64,000 nucleotides of DNA from Anaerolineae bacterium (GCA_019637635.1 JAHBVI010000018.1:1-64000); one strand, 5' to 3'. Shown: positions 41,717-51,083, numbered from the stretch's first letter. The notes: generated by a model not told the origin, from the sequence alone. Program-made: numbers and translations.

Positions 41717-42506
41717 CTCCTAATTCCATAATATCCGTCAGCACATAATCCGGTTGTGGTGCATGAGCCTGCACCAACTCCTCGCGGGTGCTGATGCCGG
41801 AGAGGAGGAGGATGGTGGGCAACCCGGCGGTTTTGCCGCCGGCGATGTCTGTGCTGAGGCGGTCGCCGACCATGGCGGTGTCGGCCGGAGTGCTGCCGAG
41901 CCGTTTCAGCGCTTCCTGAAACATGATGATGCCCGGTTTGCCGATGACGGTGGGTTGGACGCCGGTCGCGGCCGTTAACAAGGCCAGGAATGACCCCGCG
42001 CCGGGCAGCGGGCCATACTCACTGGGCAGACTGACGTCCGGGTTGGAGCCGATGAAGCGCGCGCCGTGATTGATGCAAATGGCGGCGGCGGCAAAATCGG
42101 CATAGGTGGCTTCGCGCCAGAGACCAACGGCCGTGACCGCCGCCCTTTCTCCCACCTCCATTACATCCGCCACCGACAAAATGCGGAAGCCACGCTCCCG
42201 GATCGCCTGGTGCAGCCCGTCACCACCGAGAACGTACACGGCCGTACCTGCTGCATATTCTTCCTGTAAATAATCGGCCGTCGCAATGGCCGATGTCAAA
42301 ATTTGCTCCGATGTTACCGAGACGCCAAAACCGGCCAATTTAGCCACATATTGGGTCGGGGTTTTGGAGGCATTATTGGTCGCCAACACAAAATTGATCC
42401 CCCGTTGGCGCAGGGTGTGGAAGAAGGGGGATAGGCCAGGCACGGCCGTGTCGCCATGCCATAATACGCCGTCCATATCCAGAATGAGGTTTTTGATGTG
42501 GTTCAT
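41700..42506 (-). CDS. HAD-superfamily phosphatase, NagD-like (class IIA)
   Basis: A 268-residue phosphatase. Motif I is LILDMDGVLWHGD, motif II FVLATNNASKTP, motif III KPGIIMFQEAL and motif IV AMVGDRLSTDIAGGKTAGL; the C2A cap lies between. NagD/PGP-type enzymes dephosphorylate nucleotides or small phosphates such as 2-phosphoglycolate; the exact substrate is not readable. It starts 14 bases after the transposase stop region on the same strand. Confidence 0.92.
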   Translation of the reverse strand: MNHIKNLILDMDGVLWHGDTAVPGLSPFFHTLRQRGINFVLATNNASKTPTQYVAKLAGFGVSVTSEQILTSAIATADYLQEEYAAGTAVYVLGGDGLHQAIRERGFRILSVADVMEVGERAAVTAVGLWREATYADFAAAAICINHGARFIGSNPDVSLPSEYGPLPGAGSFLALLTAATGVQPTVIGKPGIIMFQEALKRLGSTPADTAMVGDRLSTDIAGGKTAGLPTILLLSGISTREELVQAHAPQPDYVLTDIMELGARLRD

Positions 42507-42520
42507 ATACGGCCGTGATC

Positions 42521-42976
42521 TTACACTAGAAGATCGTTTTCGTGAATTTGCTCACCTGGCTCTGGTTCGTAAACCTGTTCCCACTCTTCAATAAGTGCCC
42601 GGTCGGCATGGTGCTGCTTCTGATGGCGAACGTAAGCCAGCACTTGTGGTACATCGCTTTTGCGCAGGGTGAACGCGCCATATGCGCCCTGCCACTTAAA
42701 GAATTCGTCCGGTGTGATTTCATGCGTGACCAGATGAGATGATGCGCCTTTGACTTCCTTGCCCAAAGTGGCTACGGCCGTTGTGGTGTGTAACCGCGCC
42801 AGAAGATGAACGTGATCTTCTATGCCGCCGATTGCCAGGGGGACGCATTTCAGTTCCCGGCATTTTTGGGTGATGCAGGCATAAATACGGGGTTCGATAG
42901 CCGGTGTAATGAGTGGCAGACGATCCCAGGTAGCCCAGACCAGATGTACATACAGTTGCGTATACGGGGTTCTCAT
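42521..42976 (-). CDS. REP-associated tyrosine transposase (RAYT, IS200/IS605-like Y1)
   Basis: A 151-residue HUH-type single-strand transposase. VHLVWATWDRLPLIT opens the fold, GGIEDHVHLLARL holds the HUH-like metal site (H-x-H), and VLAYVRHQKQHH has the catalytic Tyr on the last helix with the RAYT-like YxxxQ. Tandem REP-like palindromes lie directly upstream at 43045-43276 and related copies at 1-62 and 40440-40540, as expected for a RAYT and its substrates. The gene looks intact. Confidence 0.9.
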   Translation of the reverse strand: MRTPYTQLYVHLVWATWDRLPLITPAIEPRIYACITQKCRELKCVPLAIGGIEDHVHLLARLHTTTAVATLGKEVKGASSHLVTHEITPDEFFKWQGAYGAFTLRKSDVPQVLAYVRHQKQHHADRALIEEWEQVYEPEPGEQIHENDLLV

Positions 42977-43044
42977 GTGGATAATTTACCCTCCTGACAA
43001 GTGATGATTGATGGCAATAGTATAGCAGGACAGGCGCGGCAGCA

Positions 43045-43160
43045 GCAGTTGAAACTGCACCTACAGAAGGCAAAGTCGGCCTGCGCCGACTGGAAGAGCG
43101 CCGTCAGCCCACGCAGGTGGGCTTCGCCTTTTGTTGCCGCGAATTTATTCGCCGCCACAG
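43045..43160. repeat. REP-like palindromic element, copy 3
   Basis: GTCGGCCTGCGCCGAC, GCCCACGCAGGTGGGC and GCGAATTTATTCGC hairpins in a row, preceded by GTTGAAACTGCACCTACAG. A nearly identical copy follows immediately. Confidence 0.88.
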
Positions 43161-43162
43161 GG

Positions 43163-43276
43163 CAGTTGAAACTACACCTACAAAAGGCAAAGTCGGCCTG
43201 CGCCGACTGGAAGAGTGCCGTCAGCCCACGCAGGTGGGCTTCGCCTTCTGTTGCCGCGAATTCATTCGCCGCCATG
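43163..43276. repeat. REP-like palindromic element, copy 4
   Basis: Direct neighbour of copy 3, differing at only a few bases. Its right end supplies the stop codon of the broken GNAT gene, showing that it inserted at or into that gene's 3' end. Confidence 0.88.
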
Positions 43277-43816
43277 CATCTCCTCAAATTCCTCTCTGGT
43301 CAGGCCGTAGATCAGGTCATCATAGTAACGGCCGTCCGTCAAAGCCGCCCGCCGTATTCTCCCTTCCAGCATAAACCCCATCCCCTCATGCAGCCGTTGG
43401 GACGGTTCATTGTAGCCGTATACTTTCACCGTCACCTACTGGTAGCGCAGTTCGCGGAAGAAATAGCGCAGCAGCATGATAATGGCCTCTCGCGCATAGC
43501 CCTGGCGTTGATACGGCCGTCGAATAGCAATCCCATACGTAAAATCCCCCACCCGCCGGTCACACTTATGCGGATCGATAGACCCCACAATCTCACCCGC
43601 CAACGTTTCAATCACAAAAAAGAAATTGTCTGATTCATCCGAGAACCGGGCAGTGGTCTTCTCAATCCAATCTGCCACCACCTTGCGGGAAGCGGGCAGC
43701 CGGATGCGGTCCACCATCAGCCCCATCTCTTCATCGCGGTTCCATTCATAAAAGACCGGCGCGTCCTCCGGTTCAATTGCCCGCAAACGAATCCGTTCAC
43801 TTTCCCAATAACGCAT
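43262..43816 (-). pseudogene. GNAT acetyltransferase interrupted by an amber codon
   Basis: An RimJ/RimL-type N-acetyltransferase in one frame. The N-terminal part begins MRYWESERIRLRAIEPEDA (ribosome site GGGAGAAG) and includes AIRRPYQRQGYAREAIIMLL, the acetyl-CoA loop. After LRYQ there is a TAG at 43436-43438, then the same frame continues VTVKVYGYNEPSQRLHEGMG and ends in the REP-like repeat. One base change (AAG to TAG) would explain it. Without readthrough the product lacks the C-terminal part of the fold. If TAG is read through, it would be a functional 184-residue enzyme. Confidence 0.82.
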
Positions 43817-43838
43817 TAGCTTCTCCCAATCTAAAACA

Positions 43839-44612
43839 TCAGGCCGCCGTGTTGCCGCCATCAACGGGCAGCAAAACGCCGGTTATAAAGGACGAGTCAT
43901 CACAAGCGAGGAACAAAACCGCTTTGGCAATTTCTTCAGCCTGCCCTACGCGCCCCAGGGGCAGTGCCGCGCCAGTTTCGGCCAGACCTTGCGCGATTGT
44001 CACCGGGTTGCTGTCTTCAAAATACCCCTTCTCCACCCAGCGATCTACAAAGGTGTCGCCGGGGCAAACGGCGTTGATGCGAATGTTTTCACGAGCATGA
44101 TCCAGGGCCATGGCGCGGGTCATCTGCACCACCGCCCCTTTGCTGACGCAGTAAGCCAGTGCATCTTTGCCGCCCACCAGCCCCCAGTCGGAGGCGTTGT
44201 TGATGATGACGCCGCCACCCTGCGCCCGGAAATAGGGTAACACCAGGCGGCTCATTTGCCACACGGCCGTGACGTTCAAATCCAACGTTGCCTGCCAGGT
44301 GTGTAAACTTGTGGTCTCGGCCGTGCCTTTGGTGACAATGCCGGCGTTGTTGAAGAGGATATCTATACGGCCGTGCCGTGCCACCGTCTCCGCCACACAC
44401 CGCTCACAATCTGCCAGTTGGGTGTGGTCGGCGTGAATGTAATGGGCATTTGACCCAATTTCTTGGGCCAATGCCTCCCCTTTTGCCCGGCGGCGACCGG
44501 TAAAGGCTACCTGCGCCCCCTCCTGTACAAACAACCGGGCAGTGGCTGCACCAATGCCCGACGTGCCCCCGGTAATCAGGGCTACTTTGTCTTGCAAACG
44601 GCCGTGTGCCAT
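43839..44612 (-). CDS. Short-chain dehydrogenase/reductase
   Basis: A 257-residue classical SDR. The cofactor loop is TGGTSGIG, NNAG is at the usual place, and the catalytic Ser-Tyr-Lys are in NNASDWGLVGG and ALAYCVSKGAVVQM. AVCPGDTFVDRW and VLFLACDDSSFITG complete the family pattern. TGRRRAKGEA after strand 2 suggests NADP(H) preference. Substrate unknown. The start at 44612 has AGGAGGT upstream. It is divergent from the amylolytic enzyme across a 470-bp gap with an operator-like palindrome. Confidence 0.9.
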   Translation of the reverse strand: MAHGRLQDKVALITGGTSGIGAATARLFVQEGAQVAFTGRRRAKGEALAQEIGSNAHYIHADHTQLADCERCVAETVARHGRIDILFNNAGIVTKGTAETTSLHTWQATLDLNVTAVWQMSRLVLPYFRAQGGGVIINNASDWGLVGGKDALAYCVSKGAVVQMTRAMALDHARENIRINAVCPGDTFVDRWVEKGYFEDSNPVTIAQGLAETGAALPLGRVGQAEEIAKAVLFLACDDSSFITGVLLPVDGGNTAA

Positions 44613-44831
44613 ATGACCTCCTGTCAGAAAATAGGATCGCGGATGACGCGGGTAGGGCGGATGTTCACGGAGTTGGATCTGCCTTTCTGTGCCAATCCGC
44701 CTCATCCGTCAAATCCGTGGCCCCATTCCCCATGCAGTGTACCCCACCAACCCACCAACGCAACCCTCACCCCCTCACCTGCTCACCCTGCTATCTTTTT
44801 GCCGTTGACGGCCGTACCCACCCGTGATATA
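44613..44831. other. Non-coding stretch upstream of the SDR gene
   Basis: No gene or repeat could be supported here. It holds a low-complexity CCACCAACCC/CCCCTCACC tract and one ACGGCCGT octamer near 44809. Promoter elements for the SDR gene are likely but not clearly readable. Confidence 0.4.
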
Positions 44832-44860
44832 GTTGACACATCAACAGTTGATGTATCAAC
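44832..44860. promoter_or_regulatory. Operator-like double palindrome GTTGA-N4-TCAAC
   Basis: Two 14-bp boxes, GTTGACACATCAAC (44832-44845) and GTTGATGTATCAAC (44847-44860), each an inverted repeat and together forming a larger one around a single A. The layout is that of a dimer-pair binding site. It lies between the divergent SDR gene and the amylolytic gene and includes a TTGACA hexamer. Confidence 0.65.
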
Positions 44861-44918
44861 TAAATGTGCGTGCAACCAATTTGCTCAGCTTAATGGGCAC
44901 GCTTTCCCACTTCCCAAC

Positions 44919-44978
44919 ATGAGATCCGTACTGTTTGTGGACTGCCATCGGTCAGGTTGGCAGCAAAATTCAACCTAA
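44919..44978 (+). CDS. Possible 19-codon leader peptide
   Basis: A short frame reading MRSVLFVDCHRSGWQQNST and ending 8 bases before a rho-independent terminator stem. No strong ribosome site (ACTTCCCAAC precedes it), so it may be a chance frame; position between operator and terminator is the only reason to list it. Confidence 0.25.
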   Translation: MRSVLFVDCHRSGWQQNST

Positions 44979-44985
44979 AATGTAC

Positions 44986-45027
44986 AAGCCTGTTTGGACT
45001 TTACCCAAGTCTGAGCAGGCTTTTTTT
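44986..45027 (+). terminator. Intrinsic terminator upstream of the amylolytic gene
   Basis: AAGCCTGTTTGGACTT (44986-45001) pairs with 45007-45022 with three G-U or weak pairs, followed by a run of T to 45027. It lies 54 bases before the gene start on the coding strand, so it either ends an unseen short transcript or attenuates the gene. Confidence 0.7.
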
Positions 45028-45080
45028 GTTTTTATCGGTAACGCGATTTGCCTAATCGCGCTACGAAGTAGGAGAGAGAA

Positions 45081-48000
45081 ATGAACCATCAAGTACGTTC
45101 AAGTGGCAGGCTGTTGTTAAGCGGCCTGCTATTTTTGTCATTGTTTGTTTTTACGTTGTGGGTGACGGCCGTAGTACCGGCCCGCGCCCAACAGCCCACC
45201 CTGGCTGCTTCCCTGGCTAAAGCAAAGCCGGCCGCCCTGGCGCCGCAGCAAACCAACTGGTGTGTGGCCGGCGGCTTCCAGGGCTGGAATAACAGCAGCG
45301 ACCCCATGAACGACAGCGGCGTGAACGGCGACGTGATCGCCGCCGATGGCGTGGCCACGCTGGCTTACACCATTGCCGCCGCCGGTCGTTACGAATTCAA
45401 AGTGGTGGAATGTGGCAACTGGGGCAATGCCCACCCCTCGCAAAATTCCTGGTTTTACACCGGCGACCCCAACCAGGTTGTGACCTTTACCTTTGACGAA
45501 AACAACCACAGCGGGGATGCAGGCGCTACGGCCGTGCCCACCATTAACATCGTCAACGTCAGCGGCGATGATTTCCCGGCCAACTTCACGGCCGTTGGCG
45601 ACTGGCAGGGCTGGAATAACAGCGACCCGACTACGACCATGACTGCTCTGGGACACGGCTATTACCGGCTGCTGTACACCATCGCCTCACCGGGAACTTA
45701 CGCAGCCAAAATTGTGCAGACCAGTTCTTGGACCGAACAGTTTGTCAATGACGGCCGTGCCGTTGATGGCGGCGTTATTAACTTCACCACCAGCAGCGCC
45801 GACCAGGATGTGGTCTTTTTGTTGAATGCGGCTAACGGCCGTGTCACCATCACCCCCAATGGCAGCGGCAGCGGCAACTGGTGTGTGGCCGGCGACTTCA
45901 ACGGTTGGAGCAATACCAGCGATCCGCTCAATGATGGTGGCACAAGTGGCGACCTCGTGGGTGGGGACGGTGTTTACTCTCTGGATTACACCATAACCAG
46001 CGCCGGGCGTAATGAGTGGAAAGCCGTTGAGTGTAATAATTGGGGCAACGCCTATCCTTCCACCAACGCCTTTGTACTCACCTCTGCGCCCAATCAGGTG
46101 GTGAAGTTCACCTTTGATACCAACGACCACAGCGGCGATGCCGGGCTGCCCCTCATCCCCACCCAACACATCGTCAATGCCTGGGATGACCTGCCCGCCA
46201 GTTTCACCGTTGTTGGCCCCTGGCAGGGCTGGAACAATAGCGATCCCATGACGGCGATGACCAATCTCGGCGGCAACAATCACTTGCTCAACTACACCTT
46301 CGCCGCTGCCGGGCAGTATGAGGCCAAAATCAGCCAGACGGGTGATTGGGGCAATCAATTTGGCAATGACGGCCGTGGCAACAATGCCCCCACCGCCTCA
46401 TTTGACGTGTGGGGGGCCGGGGACACGGTTCAATTTTTCCTGAATGGCAATGACGGCCGTTGGGCCATCATCGCCCCGCCGCCAGGTGGCGCCGGGCACG
46501 ACAACAACATTTTTTGGGACGATCTGGGCCACGACAGCCGGGATACCCTGTTCCGCTCGCCTGGTGGGCCGGTGTATGCAGGCACGGCCGTGACCCTGCG
46601 CCTGCGCGCCGCCAGCAATGACCTCACCGCTGCCCGCGTCCGCCTTTACAATGACCGTACCAACGTGCAATCCTTCCTGAATATGACGCTGGTGGCCGAC
46701 GATGGCACGTATGAATGGTGGGAAGCCACCCTGCCCGTCAGCAATGATCCCACCATCTACTGGTATCGTTTCATCGCCATTGACGGCACGGCCATTGCCT
46801 ACTACGAAGACGACGCAGCCCGTGACGGCGGCTGGGGGCAGCCTTTTGCCAACAGCCTGGACAATAGCTGGCAGCTCACCATGTATGACCCCGCCTTCAA
46901 CACGCCTGATTGGGTGAAAGACGCGGTGATGTACCAGATTTTCCCCGACCGTTTCCGCGACGGCGATGCCAGCAATAACCCACCACCCGGCCGTTTCTTC
47001 TACAACGAACCCGGCGGTACTATTTTCCGCTCTGACCCCGCCGGGGGCACGAGCAATCCCTGGAACCAGGTGGTCTGCGACCCGCGTGATGCCGGCGACC
47101 CGTGTGCGGGCAGCTACAGCAAAAACTTCTACGGCGGCGATTTGCAGGGCGTGATTGACAAATTGGACTACCTGCAAAGTTTGGGCGTGACCACCATCTA
47201 CTTCAACCCCATCTTTGAATCGCCGTCCAATCACAAATACGACACGGCCGATTACGGCTTTATTGCCGAAGATTTTGGCGACCTGGCCACCTTCATTACC
47301 TTGAGCCAGGAAGTCCACAACCGGGGCATGTATATCGTCCTGGATGGTGTCTTTAACCACACGTCGTCGGACAGCATCTATTTTGACAGGTACGGCCGTT
47401 ACGCCCAGGTGGGCGCGTGTGAAAGCCATACCAGCCCCTACCGAAGTTGGTACTACTTCACCGATGTCACACCCGGCACCGGCCCCTGTGTCAGTTCCAC
47501 CGGCGTGCCAAATGGCGCGAATTACACCAGTTGGTTCGGTTTTGACAGTCTACCCAAACTCAACGCCGCCAACCCCGAAGTGCGCGACCTCATCTTTGCC
47601 GGTGGCCCCAATTCGGTGGCTATGCAATGGTTACAACACGCCGATGGCTGGCGTTTTGACGTGGGCGGCGACATTGATCCCGGCGTAACCAATGACCCCA
47701 ACAACGACTTCTGGGAAGCGTTCCGCGCTACCACCCGCGCCCAATTCCCGGACAGCTATATGGTCATCGAAGAGTGGGGCAACGCCTCTGCCTGGCTGCT
47801 GGGCGACGAGATGGACGCCACCATGAATTACCAGTACAGCAGCGCCATGCTCAGCTTCTGGCGAGACACTACCTTCACCGACAATGACCACAACAGCGGC
47901 AGTTCTGCCGGGGAGTTGACGCCGTTGACGCCTTCGCAGCTAGACGGCCGTTTGCACAACTGGATTGAGCGTTATCCCCCCGAAGCCCTTTATGCCATGA

Positions 48001-51000
48001 TGAACCTGCTCGGCAGCCACGACACCAATCGGCCGCTGTTCATGCTGGACCACAATGCGGCCAATGGCACCGACCACACGCCGCTGCTCGACCCGGACTA
48101 TGATTGGAGCGACAGCATCGCCCGGCTGAAAGGGGTTGTTTTGCTGCAAATGACCCTGCCCGGCGCGCCCACCATCTACTATGGCGACGAGGTAGGGCTG
48201 GTTGGCCCCACCTACTACTACGGCGGCAAATGGGAAGATGACCCCTACAACCGCCAGCCGTTCCCCTGGCTGGACGAGGGCGGCCTGCCCTTTTATACCT
48301 TCCTGCAAAGCCAGGCCAATCAGGACGCCCTGTACGACTATTACGCTGCGCTGACGGCGGCCCGCCACGCCCATCCGGCGCTGCGCACCGGCTCGTTTGA
48401 TACGCTGCTGGTAGATGACGGGGATGATCTGTATGGCTACGGCCGTAAAATGGCCGACCACACTGACGCCGCTATTGTCATCCTCAACCGCGCCGGCACC
48501 ATCGCCGCGCCGCAAGACCAGACCGTGACCCTGGATGTGGCCGGGTATCTGCCCTACGGCACGAACTTTTTGGACGTTCTCAGTGGTGATACGGTCATGG
48601 TGGACGGCAGCGGCCAGCTAACGGTGGATGTGCCCGGCCAGAGCGGTGTTGTTCTGGTATTGAGCGGTACGATTGCCGCGCCGCCGGTGGCTGTGGTTGA
48701 TCTGGCGGTTACGGCCGTGCGCAATCAGGAGGTAGACCTGGGCTGGAGCGCTGCCCAATACGCCACCAGTTACGACGTTTATCGCAGCCTGGTCAGCGGC
48801 GGCGGTTACGTCTGGATCGCCAACACCACCACCCTCACTTACACCGACAGCGGCCTGCAAAATGCCGTGCCCTACCACTACGTCGTCGTCAGCCGCGATG
48901 ATGTCAGCGGGCTGGTCAGCAGCAATTCCAATGAAGCTGTTGGTATCCCCGCCCACGACCTCTCCTCCGCCTGGTATAACCTGCAATGGCCGGAAGAAAT
49001 AACACATACCATCAGTGCCATTACCCCCACCGAAAATATCTATGCCCAGTTGTGGATTGATGGCTATACCGGCGGCAGTGGCCCGGCGCAGGGCATTCGT
49101 ACTCAGATTGGTTACGCCATTGCGGGCACACCCCCTATCTCAACCAGCCAGTGGACATGGGTAGAGATGGCCTATGACAGCGCCCAGAGCAACAACGATC
49201 AATATGTGGGCAATTTGCTGCCGGATGTGGTGGGTGATTTTGATTACATCACCCGCTGGAGCAGTGATGGCGGCAATACCTGGTATCGTTCTGACCTGAC
49301 TGGCCCTGGCGATAACGACAACCCTGGTTTGCTGCATGTGCTTCCCAGCGATGACACCACTGCGCCGACGGTCACAACGTTGTATCTGGATGGCACTACC
49401 GCTGCCAGCGTCAGCCTGAGTTGGGATGCGGTCAGTGACCCCGATGTGGCCGGTTATGAACTGTACCGGCAGAACGTCGCTGTGCCGGGTTATCAACGCA
49501 TCGCCCAGATGTTTGGCAACGTGACCAGCTATGAAGATACAGATGTCGTTACCGGCGAAACCTACGACTACTACGTGCTGGCTTTTGACACCAGCTTCAA
49601 CCGTGCCGATCCGTCTAATGTGGTGCAGGCAACGGCCGTACCACGCATGGTTGCCACGACCTTCCAGGTAGCCGTTCCCGCATACACGCCGGGCACAGTC
49701 TACCTGGTCGGCGACATTCCTGAACTTGGCCCCTGGAATCCTGGCCTGGCACCTATGAATCAGGTAGGGAATACCAATGTCTGGACGTATACGCTGAACA
49801 TCCTGGACGGTACGCAGATGCAGTACAAATACACACGCGGCTCTTGGGATACGGTGGAGTCGTGGGGCAGCATTGTGGTCTTTGGCAACCGTCACGTGAC
49901 CATTGATTATGGTACGGACGGTACGCAGTTGGTGGACAATACGGCTACTGATTGGGGCAACGGCCCGGATGATGAGAAGGCGGTGCAATACTGGCGTGAC
50001 CCCATCGTGGTGGATTATGCACCTGTGGGTACCAACGTGCCGGTGAGCAGCACCATTATTGTTACCTGGAGCATCCCCATGCAGCCCAACACTACGTTTG
50101 AGGTGGACGGCCCGGCTGGCCCGGTCTCCGGCGTATTTGCCTATGACAGCAATGACTGGACGGTGACATTTACGCCGGACGCTAACCTGGCTACGGGCAC
50201 GTTTTATACCGTCACCGTGGCCGGGGCGCAGTCGGTGGGTGTGCCCGGCGGCGACAGCGGCGTGCAGCAATTCCCGGTGACGTGGACATTCCTGACGACG
50301 CCGGAGAGCATTCAGGCCGGTTTTAGCAGCAATTCGCCGATTATGGTGGGTGACACGGCCGTGTTCACCAACACCACCACCGGCCAACAACCACTCAGTT
50401 ACGAATGGGATTTTGGCGATGGCAATGGCAGCACGGACCCCAACCCCACGCACGTTTACGCTGAACCGGGGACTTACACCGTCACATTAACGGCGACCAA
50501 TGAGTTTGAAACGGCCGTCGTCGCCGATACCTTTGTGGTCAATCCCGAAGCATTAACCGCCGGGTTTGTGAGTAATTCGCCGGTATTGGTGGGCGATACG
50601 GCCGTGTTCACCAACAGTACCACCGGCTCCGGCCCGATCACCTACACCTGGGACTTTGGCGATGATTCCGGCAGCAACGAAACCAACCCGACCCATGTGT
50701 ATGCCGCGCCGGGCACGTATACGGTCACGTTGACGGCCGTGAATGAATGGGAAACGGCCGTGATCACCAGCAGCTTTGTGGTCAATCCACTGCCGTTGGT
50801 GGCCGCTTTCAGCAGCAATTCGCCGATTGTGGTGGGCGATACGGCCGTGTTCACCAACAGTACCACCGGCTCTGGCCCGATCACCTACACCTGGGACTTT
50901 GGCGATGATTCCGGCAGCAACGAAGCCAGCCCGACCCATGTGTATGCCGCGCCGGGCACGTATACGGTCACGTTGACGGCCGTGAATGAATCGGAAACGG

Positions 51001-51083
51001 CCGTTGCCACTGCCATCTTCATAGTAAATGAAGCCGAAGAGGGAGGAACCGTCATTTACCTGCCGGTAATCCTCAAACCATAG
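45081..51083 (+). CDS. Secreted multidomain amylopullulanase-like GH13 enzyme
   Basis: A 2000-residue exported starch/pullulan hydrolase. Signal peptide 1-38. Four starch-binding X25-like modules start near 59, 172, 266 and 378 (GGFQGWNN, GDWQGWNN). A CBM34-like domain runs about 475-600 and the GH13 barrel about 610-1190: DGVFNH near 755, GWRFDV (nucleophile Asp near 859), VIEEWG (acid Glu near 897) and GSHDTNR near 979. Fn3-like domains lie near 1200 and 1425 with a pullulanase-type insert between. A CBM20 domain is near 1523-1620, a Big_5-like domain near 1640 and three PKD domains from 1746. It ends VIYLPVILKP. Ribosome site GGAGAGAG. Confidence 0.93.
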   Translation: MNHQVRSSGRLLLSGLLFLSLFVFTLWVTAVVPARAQQPTLAASLAKAKPAALAPQQTNWCVAGGFQGWNNSSDPMNDSGVNGDVIAADGVATLAYTIAAAGRYEFKVVECGNWGNAHPSQNSWFYTGDPNQVVTFTFDENNHSGDAGATAVPTINIVNVSGDDFPANFTAVGDWQGWNNSDPTTTMTALGHGYYRLLYTIASPGTYAAKIVQTSSWTEQFVNDGRAVDGGVINFTTSSADQDVVFLLNAANGRVTITPNGSGSGNWCVAGDFNGWSNTSDPLNDGGTSGDLVGGDGVYSLDYTITSAGRNEWKAVECNNWGNAYPSTNAFVLTSAPNQVVKFTFDTNDHSGDAGLPLIPTQHIVNAWDDLPASFTVVGPWQGWNNSDPMTAMTNLGGNNHLLNYTFAAAGQYEAKISQTGDWGNQFGNDGRGNNAPTASFDVWGAGDTVQFFLNGNDGRWAIIAPPPGGAGHDNNIFWDDLGHDSRDTLFRSPGGPVYAGTAVTLRLRAASNDLTAARVRLYNDRTNVQSFLNMTLVADDGTYEWWEATLPVSNDPTIYWYRFIAIDGTAIAYYEDDAARDGGWGQPFANSLDNSWQLTMYDPAFNTPDWVKDAVMYQIFPDRFRDGDASNNPPPGRFFYNEPGGTIFRSDPAGGTSNPWNQVVCDPRDAGDPCAGSYSKNFYGGDLQGVIDKLDYLQSLGVTTIYFNPIFESPSNHKYDTADYGFIAEDFGDLATFITLSQEVHNRGMYIVLDGVFNHTSSDSIYFDRYGRYAQVGACESHTSPYRSWYYFTDVTPGTGPCVSSTGVPNGANYTSWFGFDSLPKLNAANPEVRDLIFAGGPNSVAMQWLQHADGWRFDVGGDIDPGVTNDPNNDFWEAFRATTRAQFPDSYMVIEEWGNASAWLLGDEMDATMNYQYSSAMLSFWRDTTFTDNDHNSGSSAGELTPLTPSQLDGRLHNWIERYPPEALYAMMNLLGSHDTNRPLFMLDHNAANGTDHTPLLDPDYDWSDSIARLKGVVLLQMTLPGAPTIYYGDEVGLVGPTYYYGGKWEDDPYNRQPFPWLDEGGLPFYTFLQSQANQDALYDYYAALTAARHAHPALRTGSFDTLLVDDGDDLYGYGRKMADHTDAAIVILNRAGTIAAPQDQTVTLDVAGYLPYGTNFLDVLSGDTVMVDGSGQLTVDVPGQSGVVLVLSGTIAAPPVAVVDLAVTAVRNQEVDLGWSAAQYATSYDVYRSLVSGGGYVWIANTTTLTYTDSGLQNAVPYHYVVVSRDDVSGLVSSNSNEAVGIPAHDLSSAWYNLQWPEEITHTISAITPTENIYAQLWIDGYTGGSGPAQGIRTQIGYAIAGTPPISTSQWTWVEMAYDSAQSNNDQYVGNLLPDVVGDFDYITRWSSDGGNTWYRSDLTGPGDNDNPGLLHVLPSDDTTAPTVTTLYLDGTTAASVSLSWDAVSDPDVAGYELYRQNVAVPGYQRIAQMFGNVTSYEDTDVVTGETYDYYVLAFDTSFNRADPSNVVQATAVPRMVATTFQVAVPAYTPGTVYLVGDIPELGPWNPGLAPMNQVGNTNVWTYTLNILDGTQMQYKYTRGSWDTVESWGSIVVFGNRHVTIDYGTDGTQLVDNTATDWGNGPDDEKAVQYWRDPIVVDYAPVGTNVPVSSTIIVTWSIPMQPNTTFEVDGPAGPVSGVFAYDSNDWTVTFTPDANLATGTFYTVTVAGAQSVGVPGGDSGVQQFPVTWTFLTTPESIQAGFSSNSPIMVGDTAVFTNTTTGQQPLSYEWDFGDGNGSTDPNPTHVYAEPGTYTVTLTATNEFETAVVADTFVVNPEALTAGFVSNSPVLVGDTAVFTNSTTGSGPITYTWDFGDDSGSNETNPTHVYAAPGTYTVTLTAVNEWETAVITSSFVVNPLPLVAAFSSNSPIVVGDTAVFTNSTTGSGPITYTWDFGDDSGSNEASPTHVYAAPGTYTVTLTAVNESETAVATAIFIVNEAEEGGTVIYLPVILKP
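50586..51005 (+). repeat. Tandem 240-bp duplication of PKD domains
   Basis: DNA at about 50586-50765 is almost identical to 50826-51005 (offset 240 bp, 80 residues), covering most of PKD domains 2 and 3. The first PKD domain (from 50317) is more diverged. This indicates a recent in-frame duplication. Confidence 0.85.

Noticed and set aside
43001..43633. Plus-strand frame across the REP-like repeats and GNAT gene
   Set aside because: Translates two copies of the repeat and the antisense of the acetyltransferase; no credible product.
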